Source: Bdellovibrionaceae bacterium UBA2339 | GTDB lineage: Bacteria; Bdellovibrionota; Bdellovibrionia; Bdellovibrionales; JAMPXM01 | Assembly (NCBI GenBank): GCA_002344785.1 | Contig: DDUL01000033.1 | Location: forward strand, 62,001-126,000 | Length of the DNA stretch: 64,000 nucleotides | Direction: 5' to 3' | Shown here: positions 7,552 through 16,058 of the stretch, piece by piece | Layout of the letters: each line of letters begins with the position of its first letter | Position numbering within the stretch: the stretch's first letter is position 1 | Program-made: the position numbers and the translations under genes | Notes under the pieces: model-generated | The model's input: the letters and a program-made list of their open reading frames with translations, nothing else | Databases searched by the model: none | Told to the model about the DNA's origin: nothing

Positions 7552-10005
7552 ATGGTGACTTTTTCTCGCGGAAAACATGATCGCAAGATCTTCGTCGCCG
7601 TCAGTATGTTGTTGAGTTTCGTGGCATTCGTCGTCGTCGCTTGCCAGAGCGTTCGCACAAAGTCTCCTCAGACTGACGGCCATGCTCCCATCGATTCCTA
7701 TACCGCTCAAGAAGACCAGTTCCTAAAGTCTCGCATTCCCTTCCCCGGACCTGACGCCGAGATCTTTGTTTTGTCGGGAATTGGTGGGCCAGAGTGTGCC
7801 GAGTTTTTGAAGTTGGACTACTGTCAGTTCGCGCTCAAGTGCAACGCAAAGATCGCCAAGCTGTTGGACGAGCGACTGAAAGAGCCGGGGCTTACGCCCG
7901 AACGAAGATTTGAGTTGATGACTCGAAGAGCGAATCGCGAATGGTATCTTGCGGAAAGACCCGACGAGGCCGTTCGGCGATTTGATGACGCTCTCGAATA
8001 CTATCGCGGAGCTCGGTCAGCGGATCCTCAGCATGGAGGTTCGCCCGAGGCCACTCGTATCGAGTGGTTGGCGTTGACACAAGCCGGAGTGTCTTGGCTG
8101 CGATATGGGGAAGTTCGAAACTGTGTTGAAAATCACAATGCCGACAGCTGCCTGTTTCCCTTGTCGAGATTGGCACAGCACCGGCGAAAGGAAGGAGCTG
8201 CGAAGGCTGCGGCCTACTTCGAGCAGGCCTTGAAGATTCGCGAGACCTCGCACCTCATTTGGCTCTACAGTATCGCGCATCAAGCGCTTGGAACGTCGAC
8301 GGATCAGATTCCGAAAGCATGGAGATTGCCAAAGACAGCACTTAAGGCTTTGGGAGCTGGAAGTTTGGAAGACGGACTCCTTCGATTCGAAGATTGGGCA
8401 TCCTCTCTGGGATTTCAAAGCCGTCAAGACACCGGCGGTGCAAATGCGCAAGCGCAAGATTTCAATGGCGACGGACGCTTGGATTTGATTCAAGGCGGGC
8501 GAAATGCTTGCTCTCCGATCAAACTCTACTGGGGGACAGAAGAAGGTTTCGAAAGCGCGAAGTTAGATCCTCGGCATCGAATTTTGACGAGCGCCAACGC
8601 CGTCACCAACATACTCAGCGCGGACGTGGATAATGATGGCGATTTGGATCTCTACTTAGTTCGCGGTGGTTGGGTGACATCCGACTCCGCGCCAATCTTG
8701 CATAACGAGTTGCTCCTCAATGATGGCAAAGGCCGCTTCAAGCGTTCAGCGCAGAGCCCGCTGAATCCAGCGGGCAATCGTAGCGTGGCGGCACTCTTTG
8801 CGGATTTCGATTTAGATGGTTGGATTGATTTGTTTGTTTGCGATGAAGTGAGTGGCCCCGAATTGCATCAAGGTGGTCGAAAGGGTTTTCACCGCGTGCA
8901 AACGAACGGTGGATTATCTTATCAAGGAGTTTGCAAGGGGGCCGCGGCCGGTGACCTGGACGGTGATGGACGACCTGAGCTGTTTATTGGGCTCTATGGG
9001 CGAGACAATCAGCTCTACAAAAATGTCTCGACAATTGGAGAGCTCAGGTTTGAACCCATCACTCATTCACCCGCGACAACTCGACCGCAATTTGCATTTC
9101 CCGCTGCATTTGCGGACTTTAATAATGATTCGCACCTGGATTTGTTTGTGGGAAGCTTCTATCGCGATACAGGAAACTATGCGCGATTTGTACTGGGTCG
9201 AGATTTTAAGCCCGAGGTCTCTCGAATTTTCTTGAATGATGGTCGCGGGCAATTGATCGACCGCACCGATGATTTGGGATTTGCAAATCCCGCACAGACC
9301 ATGGGGTCTGGACTGGCCGATCTCAATGGCGATGGCTGGATGGACATACTTCTCGGCACAGGATCTGTCAGCTACGGTGATCTGGTTCCCAACTTGGTAT
9401 TCATCAATCGCGCGGGGAAGAAATTTGTCGAACGTGGAACTGAATTGGGAATGTCGTCCTTGCAAAAGGGGCATGGTGTTGTGACCGCCGACTTTGACGG
9501 TGATCTGAAGTCCGACATTTTTTGGGTCAATGGCGGTACGATTCCAGGGGACAACTATTTCCCATCACTCTATCGAAACTCGTCCTCTCGAAACTCTTGG
9601 ATCGGTTTGGAGCTGGAAGGTGTGACGGCAAATCGAAGCGCCATTGGAGCTAAGGTCGAAATCGAAGTTGAAGAAGACCTTGAAAGTGAAAACACCTCCT
9701 CTTCGGGTTCAACACAAAAAGCAAAGCTGAGTTCACGTCGCATTGTACGGCACGTGGGGCTTCACTCGAGCTTTGGCAGCGAGTCGCTTCGTCTCAATAT
9801 AGGACTGGGAGCGACAAAGAAAATTAGACGGCTGAGCATACATTGGCCCAATCGAACTCGACGTGTAGACTCATATACTGAGGGTTTGGAAGTTGGGCGG
9901 TCATATAGAATTCGCGAGGGTGACGCGCCAAAGGTCGTGAGTTGGCCCAAAGCAAATTGGCCGAATCGCTTGGAGGCAGGCTCGCCACACCATCATCATG
10001 AGTGA
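7552..10005 (+). CDS. CRTAC1-family lipoprotein with N-terminal helical repeats
   Basis: This is an 817-residue lipoprotein. An A/G-rich ribosome site (AAGGATAAGGG) precedes the ATG, and the signal peptide ends FVVVAC, a good lipobox. Residues about 90-250 are helical with TPR-like character (AAAYFEQALKIR, then an IWLYSIAHQALG helix). Seven FG-GAP motifs follow near residues 303, 358, 419, 470, 522, 590 and 647 (DFNGDGRLD to DFDGDLKSD). The C-terminus is an ASPIC/UnbV domain (RLSIHWPNRTRR) with an acidic and serine-rich insert near residue 705. The last residues are His-rich (SPHHHHE). It diverges from the CRTAC1/RnfD-like cassettes and has no RnfD-like partner of its own. A surface-exposed or periplasmic scaffold is plausible; no ligand can be named. 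Confidence 0.88.
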   Translation: MVTFSRGKHDRKIFVAVSMLLSFVAFVVVACQSVRTKSPQTDGHAPIDSYTAQEDQFLKSRIPFPGPDAEIFVLSGIGGPECAEFLKLDYCQFALKCNAKIAKLLDERLKEPGLTPERRFELMTRRANREWYLAERPDEAVRRFDDALEYYRGARSADPQHGGSPEATRIEWLALTQAGVSWLRYGEVRNCVENHNADSCLFPLSRLAQHRRKEGAAKAAAYFEQALKIRETSHLIWLYSIAHQALGTSTDQIPKAWRLPKTALKALGAGSLEDGLLRFEDWASSLGFQSRQDTGGANAQAQDFNGDGRLDLIQGGRNACSPIKLYWGTEEGFESAKLDPRHRILTSANAVTNILSADVDNDGDLDLYLVRGGWVTSDSAPILHNELLLNDGKGRFKRSAQSPLNPAGNRSVAALFADFDLDGWIDLFVCDEVSGPELHQGGRKGFHRVQTNGGLSYQGVCKGAAAGDLDGDGRPELFIGLYGRDNQLYKNVSTIGELRFEPITHSPATTRPQFAFPAAFADFNNDSHLDLFVGSFYRDTGNYARFVLGRDFKPEVSRIFLNDGRGQLIDRTDDLGFANPAQTMGSGLADLNGDGWMDILLGTGSVSYGDLVPNLVFINRAGKKFVERGTELGMSSLQKGHGVVTADFDGDLKSDIFWVNGGTIPGDNYFPSLYRNSSSRNSWIGLELEGVTANRSAIGAKVEIEVEEDLESENTSSSGSTQKAKLSSRRIVRHVGLHSSFGSESLRLNIGLGATKKIRRLSIHWPNRTRRVDSYTEGLEVGRSYRIREGDAPKVVSWPKANWPNRLEAGSPHHHHE

Positions 10006-10210
10006 TCGCGATCTGTGAATTGCCGAACGCCGCAACCTCATGCCTCAGCCTTGTGCCGCAGGTGGAAGTGATTGGTGGGCCGGCAAGAGATGAGAAGGTG
10101 AAGGAGAGAGTGAATCAGGACTTTACGATGTGCATCCAGAAATCGCTCAGCATTTATAAAGGTAGCAAACGATCGCTCACCTTTAACCCTAACGAAGTCA
10201 TTAATTGCAT

Positions 10211-10915
10211 ATGCATAGCTCAACTCGATCAACAGACAAGGTGAATATTGAGACCTGGGAGCAGAGTCTCGTCGCTGAGGTCGAAGGCTCCTATGCTCAT
10301 AATAGTCGGCTCTATTCAGCTTTGGAGGCGTCCGCCCGAGGCGAGGAAATTCACCGATTCTATTCCTTCGATGCCCATCAGCCTCCGTTTTTCAAGTTTC
10401 TGCAGCTGTGGCTTCCGAAAGCCGAAGGCTTAGTCAAAGACGCGCTCTTGAAACATATCGAAGAAGAAGTTTCCGAAGAGCATTCGCGCCTCTTTCAAGA
10501 CATGATGAAGGTGCTCGCCATTGAGTATCCGATCTCCCAGACCATGGCCGACGTCCCTCAGCTTCGGGAGTTGAATTATGTGTTCTCGGAAGCCTGCGCG
10601 CGTGAGCAGAGCCTCGGATATTTTTGCGGCTGCTTTTTCGCGACTGAAATGATGTCCGCGAAGCGCTGTGCGCAAACACTAAAAGGCCTGCGTCGAATTG
10701 GTTTTCCCGAGACTGCACTTCGCTACCTCATCATTCACGCTGAAGCGGACACCTCACATGCAGAATTGGCCATGCGAGATTTCATCCGGCCATTTGTGAC
10801 GACACAGACGGATCAGATTGCGGCGCGGGCCGAAGTGGAAAAGGGTCTTAGAGATCGACTCCGAAGATCAGAGAATTTCATTCGCTGGTATGAAACTCAA
10901 TTCGAACAGACTTAA
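10211..10915 (+). CDS. Haem-oxygenase-like diiron (HDO-type) protein
   Basis: This is a 234-residue all-helical protein of the iron-containing redox enzyme family (haem-oxygenase-like fold, Pfam Haem_oxygenas_2 type). Candidate metal ligands are the EEEVSEEH helix near residue 85 and the HAEADTSH helix near residue 180, which match the E/H and E-D-x-x-H pattern of HDO enzymes such as UndA-like and BesC-like proteins. Relatives cleave C-C bonds, N-oxygenate amines or form olefins; the substrate here cannot be told. A TTG at 10205 is also in frame; the ATG at 10211 is preferred, though neither has a clear ribosome site. It is followed after 17 bases by a nucleotidyltransferase and then a desaturase, so a small modification or biosynthetic pathway is likely. 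Confidence 0.75.
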   Translation: MHSSTRSTDKVNIETWEQSLVAEVEGSYAHNSRLYSALEASARGEEIHRFYSFDAHQPPFFKFLQLWLPKAEGLVKDALLKHIEEEVSEEHSRLFQDMMKVLAIEYPISQTMADVPQLRELNYVFSEACAREQSLGYFCGCFFATEMMSAKRCAQTLKGLRRIGFPETALRYLIIHAEADTSHAELAMRDFIRPFVTTQTDQIAARAEVEKGLRDRLRRSENFIRWYETQFEQT

Positions 10916-10932
10916 GTCGAAGAGGCCACGCG

Positions 10933-11934
10933 ATGAGTTCAAAGTCGAATTCAGATTCATCGGACGCATCGGGATCAAGATTGGGTCCTGGAGGTTCTGA
11001 AATTCCGAATCAAACCCAAGGGGTAGCTTCGGCTGTTTCCGCTCAGGCCAACATGCAAGAGAACATCGAAAGCAAGCTGGAAAGCAAGCTGCTCACCGAG
11101 TTTCCCGCGTGGTTGAAGCGATGGCCCAAGTTGAGAAGTGAACTGCATCAGGTGGCCTGGATCGGTAGTCTTGCGCACGGAGGATTCTCCGAAGTCTACT
11201 CCGACTTCGATTTGGCGCTATTTCTCACAACTTCAGCTCACGATGTGGAAGCGAACGCGCAGTTTGCGGACTTGGTGGCTCAGTTGCCAATGCCAGATCG
11301 GTGGTCAATTTTCTGGGCGAAGCTGGAGCCCCGCCCATCCGGTTCCAAGCCGCGCGGATTGCAGATTGGTCGATTTCCAAACCTCGACCAAGTCGACTAC
11401 TTAGATCATGGCCACGTCATTTGGGATGCAACCGTGCATCCAGGGGAAGCGGACTCTTCGAAGCTCATCGAGCAATCAGCACTCCGGCGAATGCAGGCAT
11501 CATCGAGTTTGACTGAAACCCTGCGACTTGAAATTGCTCGTCCAAGCCTAGCCCAAATTCGTGAGCATCTTCGTCAAGAGTCCATTCCTTACTGGTCAGA
11601 TCTGCTCGTGAAGCTCGAGGCCCATCCCTCAGGGGGAAGAACCTCAATGTACTATCCTGATAAGTCACTTGTTCGATTGGCCCTCTATCCTTCGCGCTTT
11701 CATTTCACATGGGTGACGGGGCGTGTGGATTCCAACGAGGCCGCGACTCGCTTTTGTGAATCTCGCGATTGGTTCGACCGAGATCTTGTCGATGCGGCGT
11801 TGTACTTTCGGCGCCTCCGGTTGAGTGACGTAGGAGAACTCGAATCGAAGGCCTTTGCGATGCACCATAAAGTCATCACTGACCTGAAGAGACTCCGAGC
11901 TCAGCTGGTGCAAGCCTTTACGGAGATTGCGTGA
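10933..11934 (+). CDS. Pol-beta-fold nucleotidyltransferase-like protein
   Basis: This 333-residue protein carries the Pol-beta nucleotidyltransferase signature G-S-(x)n-D-x-D at about residues 77-93 (IGSLAHGGF, then SDFDLAL). A possible third carboxylate lies in the VDYLDHGHVIWD stretch near residue 155. Before this core are about 40 polar, low-complexity residues rich in Ser, Gly and Gln. The C-terminal 150 residues are probably helical and resemble no domain I can name. In this fold, enzymes transfer AMP or other nucleotides to small molecules (aminoglycoside type), proteins or RNA. The gene sits between the HDO gene and the desaturase and overlaps the latter by four bases (GTGA), so activation of an amino or hydroxyl substrate for the same pathway is a reasonable guess. 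Confidence 0.65.
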   Translation: MSSKSNSDSSDASGSRLGPGGSEIPNQTQGVASAVSAQANMQENIESKLESKLLTEFPAWLKRWPKLRSELHQVAWIGSLAHGGFSEVYSDFDLALFLTTSAHDVEANAQFADLVAQLPMPDRWSIFWAKLEPRPSGSKPRGLQIGRFPNLDQVDYLDHGHVIWDATVHPGEADSSKLIEQSALRRMQASSSLTETLRLEIARPSLAQIREHLRQESIPYWSDLLVKLEAHPSGGRTSMYYPDKSLVRLALYPSRFHFTWVTGRVDSNEAATRFCESRDWFDRDLVDAALYFRRLRLSDVGELESKAFAMHHKVITDLKRLRAQLVQAFTEIA

Positions 11935-12914
11935 AACCAGAAGATGTTGGGAATTCAGAATTGAGCTCGTCGGTCGGAGTGGATTCGACGCGGATGACAA
12001 GCATGGTCTGTGTTGCGTTGTTGCTCTCAATTCTTGTCCCCGGAGTTTTGATCACCCAGTGGATTCCTCGCGAGGGGTGGGGCTGGTTGGTGTGGACACT
12101 TCTTTGGATTTGGGTCGCAGCGCGCCAACATAGCTTGTATGTTCTCAACCACGAAGCGAGCCACGGTCTACTCTTTGAAGTCACTGGCTATGGCGCAAAC
12201 ACAGAACAAAAAAATCGTCTCTTCGCCGAAGTCTTTTGCTTGTGGCCTTTCTTCCATCATCCCGAGGCCTTTTCCTTTGTGCTCTGGCGTCGGGTGCATC
12301 GACTTCATCACGCCCATCTTTTCACGTCGAATGATCCAAATTTCGTAGGTCGATCTCATCAAGGCCAAACTCAGCACCCACTGTCGAATCTCGAAATAGC
12401 GAAGTCGTGCGCCCGCGCGCCTTGGGATGCTCTGCGTACCATGCTGATCGGTGAGCAGGATTATGTTGGTCCCGATGAATCGCGAAGTTGGAATCAACGC
12501 AAAGTTGGTCACTGGCAAATTCTGTTGGACTGGCAGGGCTTGCATCGGGAAGACCCCGAGTTGGCGTCTGAGCAGCGTCGAAAGCTCGGGGTCCTACTCT
12601 TGAGTTTGTTGATTTTCACGGTGCTGGGTTGGCAAGGGCATTTGTTTTGGCTCTGGCTCGTACCGATGTGGACAATATACCCGATGATATTGCGCTGGAA
12701 CGATCTTACCGAACACAATTGGTCCGAGAAGAGCGGTGATCTAAGGGCGCAGACAAATACTCGTGCTGATCGTTGGTGGACGCTTCTTGTGTTGAGCGAC
12801 TTAGGTCGGCATTTTCATTGGGAGCACCATCTCAATCCCAAGGTGCCATGGTGGAAAATGAGGGGCTATTCGCGACAGCTCGCTGCTTCGGGTCGCTCAC
12901 TTCATGGTCCATAA
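11931..12914 (+). CDS. Fatty acid desaturase-type membrane di-iron enzyme
   Basis: This 327-residue membrane protein has the three histidine boxes of acyl desaturases and hydroxylases: HEASH near residue 73, HRLHH near residue 123, and HFHWEHH near residue 300. Hydrophobic stretches at about residues 24-65 and 218-250 give the usual paired transmembrane hairpins. The GTG start at 11931 overlaps the previous stop, supporting an operon. The fold uses O2 and electrons from a ferredoxin- or cytochrome-like donor, and no reductase is encoded beside it. The acyl or other lipidic substrate is unknown. Its position after an HDO-type gene and a nucleotidyltransferase is unusual for a housekeeping desaturase. 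A short GC-rich inverted repeat (12929-12950) follows, perhaps a weak terminator. Confidence 0.8.
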   Translation: MKPEDVGNSELSSSVGVDSTRMTSMVCVALLLSILVPGVLITQWIPREGWGWLVWTLLWIWVAARQHSLYVLNHEASHGLLFEVTGYGANTEQKNRLFAEVFCLWPFFHHPEAFSFVLWRRVHRLHHAHLFTSNDPNFVGRSHQGQTQHPLSNLEIAKSCARAPWDALRTMLIGEQDYVGPDESRSWNQRKVGHWQILLDWQGLHREDPELASEQRRKLGVLLLSLLIFTVLGWQGHLFWLWLVPMWTIYPMILRWNDLTEHNWSEKSGDLRAQTNTRADRWWTLLVLSDLGRHFHWEHHLNPKVPWWKMRGYSRQLAASGRSLHGP

Positions 12915-12992
12915 GGGCCGATCTAATGCCCCGACGTCAAAAAGGCGGGGTTTGAGTTTGCCTCGCCAACTAAAGCATTGTCAGATAGAGGC

Positions 12993-14108
12993 ATGCGCCA
13001 AAAACAAATCCATTCGCATCGAGGTTTCTCTACAGTCGATCTCGTCTTGCTTGGACTTATACTCGTTTCAATTGGCTTCATCGCTTGGAAATTGTTCGGC
13101 TTAAGATCGGCCAAGCAAGCTCCGCGGGCGGTGGCTGTTCAAACCGATGTCGTGTCACCTCCGGCTCCTGCACAAAGTGAAAACAAAATTGAGGATCCGC
13201 TGCAAAAGGCCATCGAGCGACAAGATCTCGTGTGGCGCCTCTCCCAGGTCTCAACCACGGATTGGGAAAAGCTTTTGACCATGCCCTCATTGCGTCCAGC
13301 ATTGATACGTGAAACTGAAACCTGCCAGTTTGCTCCGGATCGAAACCATCTCAATTTCATTTCCAAAAAGGTCATTGACGCAGTTCTCGCCAAACAGACG
13401 CAAAGTTTGGTGGTTCATATGGCCAGGTCGTGTTTCCGAGTCGGAGGCCAGGCTCAGCTTGTTTATCATAATTTTTCAGACTCAGGTGTTGCCACGCGCG
13501 ATCTCGGGGCGATCGACGTGAGGGCCATTCTGCAAATCGGTGATGGAGGCAGTTTAGCGCCTGAAGTTTACGGCCTTCTCAAAATCGATGCCGAGAGTCT
13601 CAAGAAGATCACTACGGTCGGGCGAGGGGCCGATGCGCAATTTGCCATATTGAGAGTCGAGAATCTAAGGCCCCCGAATGTCGAACAAAGCAAAAGGCCA
13701 CCGCCGTCAGTGTTTCGATATCCGTCGTTCAACGCTCGAGGTGTGCAGCGTTTGAAATCATCGGGAGTCACAATCGCTGTTGTCGATGTGAGATCAGAGG
13801 CAGAGATCGCCGACTTTGCGATTCCAAACGCAATTAAGGTTCATTACGAAGTTCCGGATCTACCCGAAAAGGGTCGACGCTATGTTCCTGAGATCTCCAT
13901 CGAACAACTGTCTAAGGCGAGTTTCAATGTCAGTGAGTTGGTTGAGTCGCAAAAAAATGCGGCGCGAACCCATTACATAGTGGTGGGCGCCGATGACTTT
14001 GACGGTCGACCATTTTGGTTCACTCGCGAAATGCTCAAGATGGGGATCGTGAACGCATCGTACTACCCAGCCGGAGCTGAAAGTCTCGCAGCGGCTCTCG
14101 TCGACTGA
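12993..14108 (+). CDS. Membrane-anchored rhodanese-fold protein lacking catalytic Cys (A)
   Basis: This is a 371-residue protein with one N-terminal transmembrane helix (about residues 15-35, VDLVLLGLILVSIGFIAW) and a large domain outside the membrane. The last 130 residues resemble a rhodanese domain: IAVVDVRSEAEIADF is the strand plus DxR motif. Where the active-site cysteine loop should be, the protein has VVGADDFDGRPFW, so sulfur transfer is unlikely. A clear paralogue lies at 34876-36096 with the same layout. Residues 55-220 form a conserved region of unknown fold containing a CF motif. An in-frame TTG at 12978 is an alternative start; ATG 12993 has AGAGG very close to it. It ends 20 bases from a convergent gene. 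Confidence 0.7.
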   Translation: MRQKQIHSHRGFSTVDLVLLGLILVSIGFIAWKLFGLRSAKQAPRAVAVQTDVVSPPAPAQSENKIEDPLQKAIERQDLVWRLSQVSTTDWEKLLTMPSLRPALIRETETCQFAPDRNHLNFISKKVIDAVLAKQTQSLVVHMARSCFRVGGQAQLVYHNFSDSGVATRDLGAIDVRAILQIGDGGSLAPEVYGLLKIDAESLKKITTVGRGADAQFAILRVENLRPPNVEQSKRPPPSVFRYPSFNARGVQRLKSSGVTIAVVDVRSEAEIADFAIPNAIKVHYEVPDLPEKGRRYVPEISIEQLSKASFNVSELVESQKNAARTHYIVVGADDFDGRPFWFTREMLKMGIVNASYYPAGAESLAAALVD

Positions 14109-14128
14109 TGGCGTAAAGATAAAGAAGC

Positions 14129-15112
14129 TTATCGAGTCACTTTTTTTGCGGCGTGAATGATCTCCCAATAGGGGTAGATCGTTTCGAGTTCGCCGACATT
14201 GAAAGATACGGCCAGTCCGCCACCTTCAACCGAAAACTTGTCGCCAATCAAACCCTTTTCAGAAAGGGAGTTGGGATCATCCACGCTAAAAAGAAACCCA
14301 AGTTCACGCATGGAATCGTTTTGCATCTGCGTGAGGTTCACCTTCACTTCGCCCTTTTCGTTGGCCGTTTCTCGCTTGCCAAAGAACATGAGCGCACGCA
14401 GTGACTTCATTTCCTTTTCTTCGACGTTGACCCGCTTGTCATCGCTCTTGAAAAGCCAGTCATTATAGAAGTCCACAAAGCGAATCAGAAAATCAGGCTC
14501 ATTCACTGTGATCCGGCGATTGCCCTCACCAAGATCCTCGACCTTCGCGTGTCCCAAGCCCTGGAGCAGCTCAAGCATGGTGTCCATTTTGTTCGTGGGT
14601 TGTTGGAAGACCTGAATTGTATAGCGGCGAAGGCGCTCGGTCGGGACAACCGTGCCACCTTTTTCGCCGGGCTTTCCATAAACTTTGGCTGTCAATCCAA
14701 TGATCGCACAAAGCCGAGTCACTGTATGAGGTGGAAAAACAGCCGTATCGTCGTCTGTTTTCTCAAGTTGTTTGATCTTTTGATTCGCATTTCGCAGATG
14801 CGTGTTGACCGACTTCATAATGGCCTTCACCCATTCCGGAAAACTCTTAAATTGGGCGTGCAAGGCCTTGAACGGTAACTCAATGACCACAGCATCGGAA
14901 ATTGCCTTGATGCTTGCGGAGCGTGGCTTGTTATCGAAAAACGCCATTTCGCCAATCATGTCATTGGCCCCAAGTTCGGCGAGGACGATCTCGCCGCCAC
15001 CTTTCGGGCGAACCACCGCCAGCTTTCCGCTCTTGATGACATACATCGACTCAGCGGGATCGCCTTCACGAAAGAGGTACTCACCCTTTTTGAGATTCTT
15101 CGGTCCGCTCAT
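14129..15112 (-). CDS. Cyclic-nucleotide-binding-domain protein with novel C-terminal half
   Basis: This is a 327-residue soluble protein. Residues about 5-115 are a cNMP-binding (Crp-type) beta-barrel: FREGDPAESMYVIKSG, then the phosphate cassette IGEMAFFDNKPRSAS, which keeps the Glu and Arg that hold a cyclic nucleotide in binding members. After a short coiled segment (NQKIKQLEKTDDD) comes about 190 residues with no DNA-binding helix-turn-helix I recognise. That part contains a possible small helical domain (LRRYTIQVFQQPTNKMDTML) and a beta-rich end. So it is unlikely to be a standard Crp-type activator; a signalling adaptor sensing cAMP, cGMP or cyclic dinucleotide is more plausible. It is a single gene, convergent with the rhodanese-like gene. 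Confidence 0.75.
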   Translation of the reverse strand: MSGPKNLKKGEYLFREGDPAESMYVIKSGKLAVVRPKGGGEIVLAELGANDMIGEMAFFDNKPRSASIKAISDAVVIELPFKALHAQFKSFPEWVKAIMKSVNTHLRNANQKIKQLEKTDDDTAVFPPHTVTRLCAIIGLTAKVYGKPGEKGGTVVPTERLRRYTIQVFQQPTNKMDTMLELLQGLGHAKVEDLGEGNRRITVNEPDFLIRFVDFYNDWLFKSDDKRVNVEEKEMKSLRALMFFGKRETANEKGEVKVNLTQMQNDSMRELGFLFSVDDPNSLSEKGLIGDKFSVEGGGLAVSFNVGELETIYPYWEIIHAAKKVTR

Positions 15113-15336
15113 GTCGATGCCGCTGCCTGTTGCTGCTACAAGGTTCTTATGTAAACCAAGCTCCGTCTCGCCCCTATGGACGTTGAGACTTGGGTCGCGA
15201 TCCGTGGGTGATTCGTGAAGCGAGATCTTTCAACAAAGAGATCGCGTCGAATTCCACTTAGCCTCAGGCTATCAAGTTGTTGGCCAAGGTGCAGCGTCCC
15301 GCATTCTAAAGCGCGATGAACCCGACATCGGTCGAG

Positions 15337-15999
15337 TTAACTGATCGCCACTGGCTTGGCATCGGCTGCAATTTCCACGGGTGCGCCCGTGGCCTTTACA
15401 ACATCTTCAGGTGACAAATCCGGTGCCCACTCGATGAGGCGGAACCCGCGACCTTTAACGACATCAAGCACCGCATAGTCCGTCACGATTCGCTCAACGA
15501 CACCTAAGCCGGTGAGAGGCAAGCTGCACTTTTTGAGAATCTTGTGCGAGCCGTCCTTCGCGCAATGTTCCATGGCGACGATCACGCGGCGAGCTCCGGC
15601 CACAAGATCCATGGCTCCGCCCATGCCCTTAACCATTTTGCCAGGAATCATCCAATTGGCGATAGATCCATCGAGATCCACCTGCATGGCTCCCAGTACC
15701 GTCAGGTCCACATGACCACCACGAATCATGGCGAAGCTATCGGCGGAAGAGAAAAACGAAGCGCCGGGGACAGCTGTCACAGTTTGTTTGCCGGCGTTTA
15801 TGAGATCTGGATCCACATCCTTCTCAAGAGGGAAGGGGCCCATGCCGAGTAGGCCATTCTCGCTTTGCAACATCACGCCCATTTCAGCTGGAATGAAGTT
15901 GGCAACCAAAGTCGGAATGCCAATTCCCAAATTCACACAATAGCCAGGCTCGATTTCCTTGGCGATTCGCTTGGCGATCTGATCACGAGTCAAGGGCAT
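15337..15999 (-). CDS. scoB: 3-oxoacid CoA-transferase subunit B
   Basis: This 220-residue beta subunit of a succinyl-CoA/acetate:acetoacetate CoA-transferase transfers CoA to acetoacetate. The catalytic glutamate lies in QSENG near residue 47. The NLGIGIPTLVANF motif, the VTAVPGASFFSSADSF stretch and GGHVDLTVLGAMQVD are all typical. The start is set at 15999 because GGAAGGA sits seven bases upstream; an open frame reaches TTG 16014 but would include that ribosome site. The gene follows the A subunit after 59 bases and belongs to a thiolase-scoA-scoB operon. That operon would interconvert acetyl-CoA and acetoacetate, for short-chain fatty or keto acid use. The exact CoA donor (succinyl-CoA or acetate) cannot be read from the sequence. 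Confidence 0.93.
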   Translation of the reverse strand: MPLTRDQIAKRIAKEIEPGYCVNLGIGIPTLVANFIPAEMGVMLQSENGLLGMGPFPLEKDVDPDLINAGKQTVTAVPGASFFSSADSFAMIRGGHVDLTVLGAMQVDLDGSIANWMIPGKMVKGMGGAMDLVAGARRVIVAMEHCAKDGSHKILKKCSLPLTGLGVVERIVTDYAVLDVVKGRGFRLIEWAPDLSPEDVVKATGAPVEIAADAKPVAIS

Positions 16000-16058
16000 A
16001 GTCTTTCCTTCCAAGTGTCTTCAATCATCAAATTAAAAAAACATCACTTCACAATGGG

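Noticed and set aside
12929..12950. CCCCG/CGGGG inverted repeat after the desaturase as a terminator
   Set aside because: The stem is only five base pairs, the loop is 12 bases and the T-run is three bases; too weak to call as a feature.
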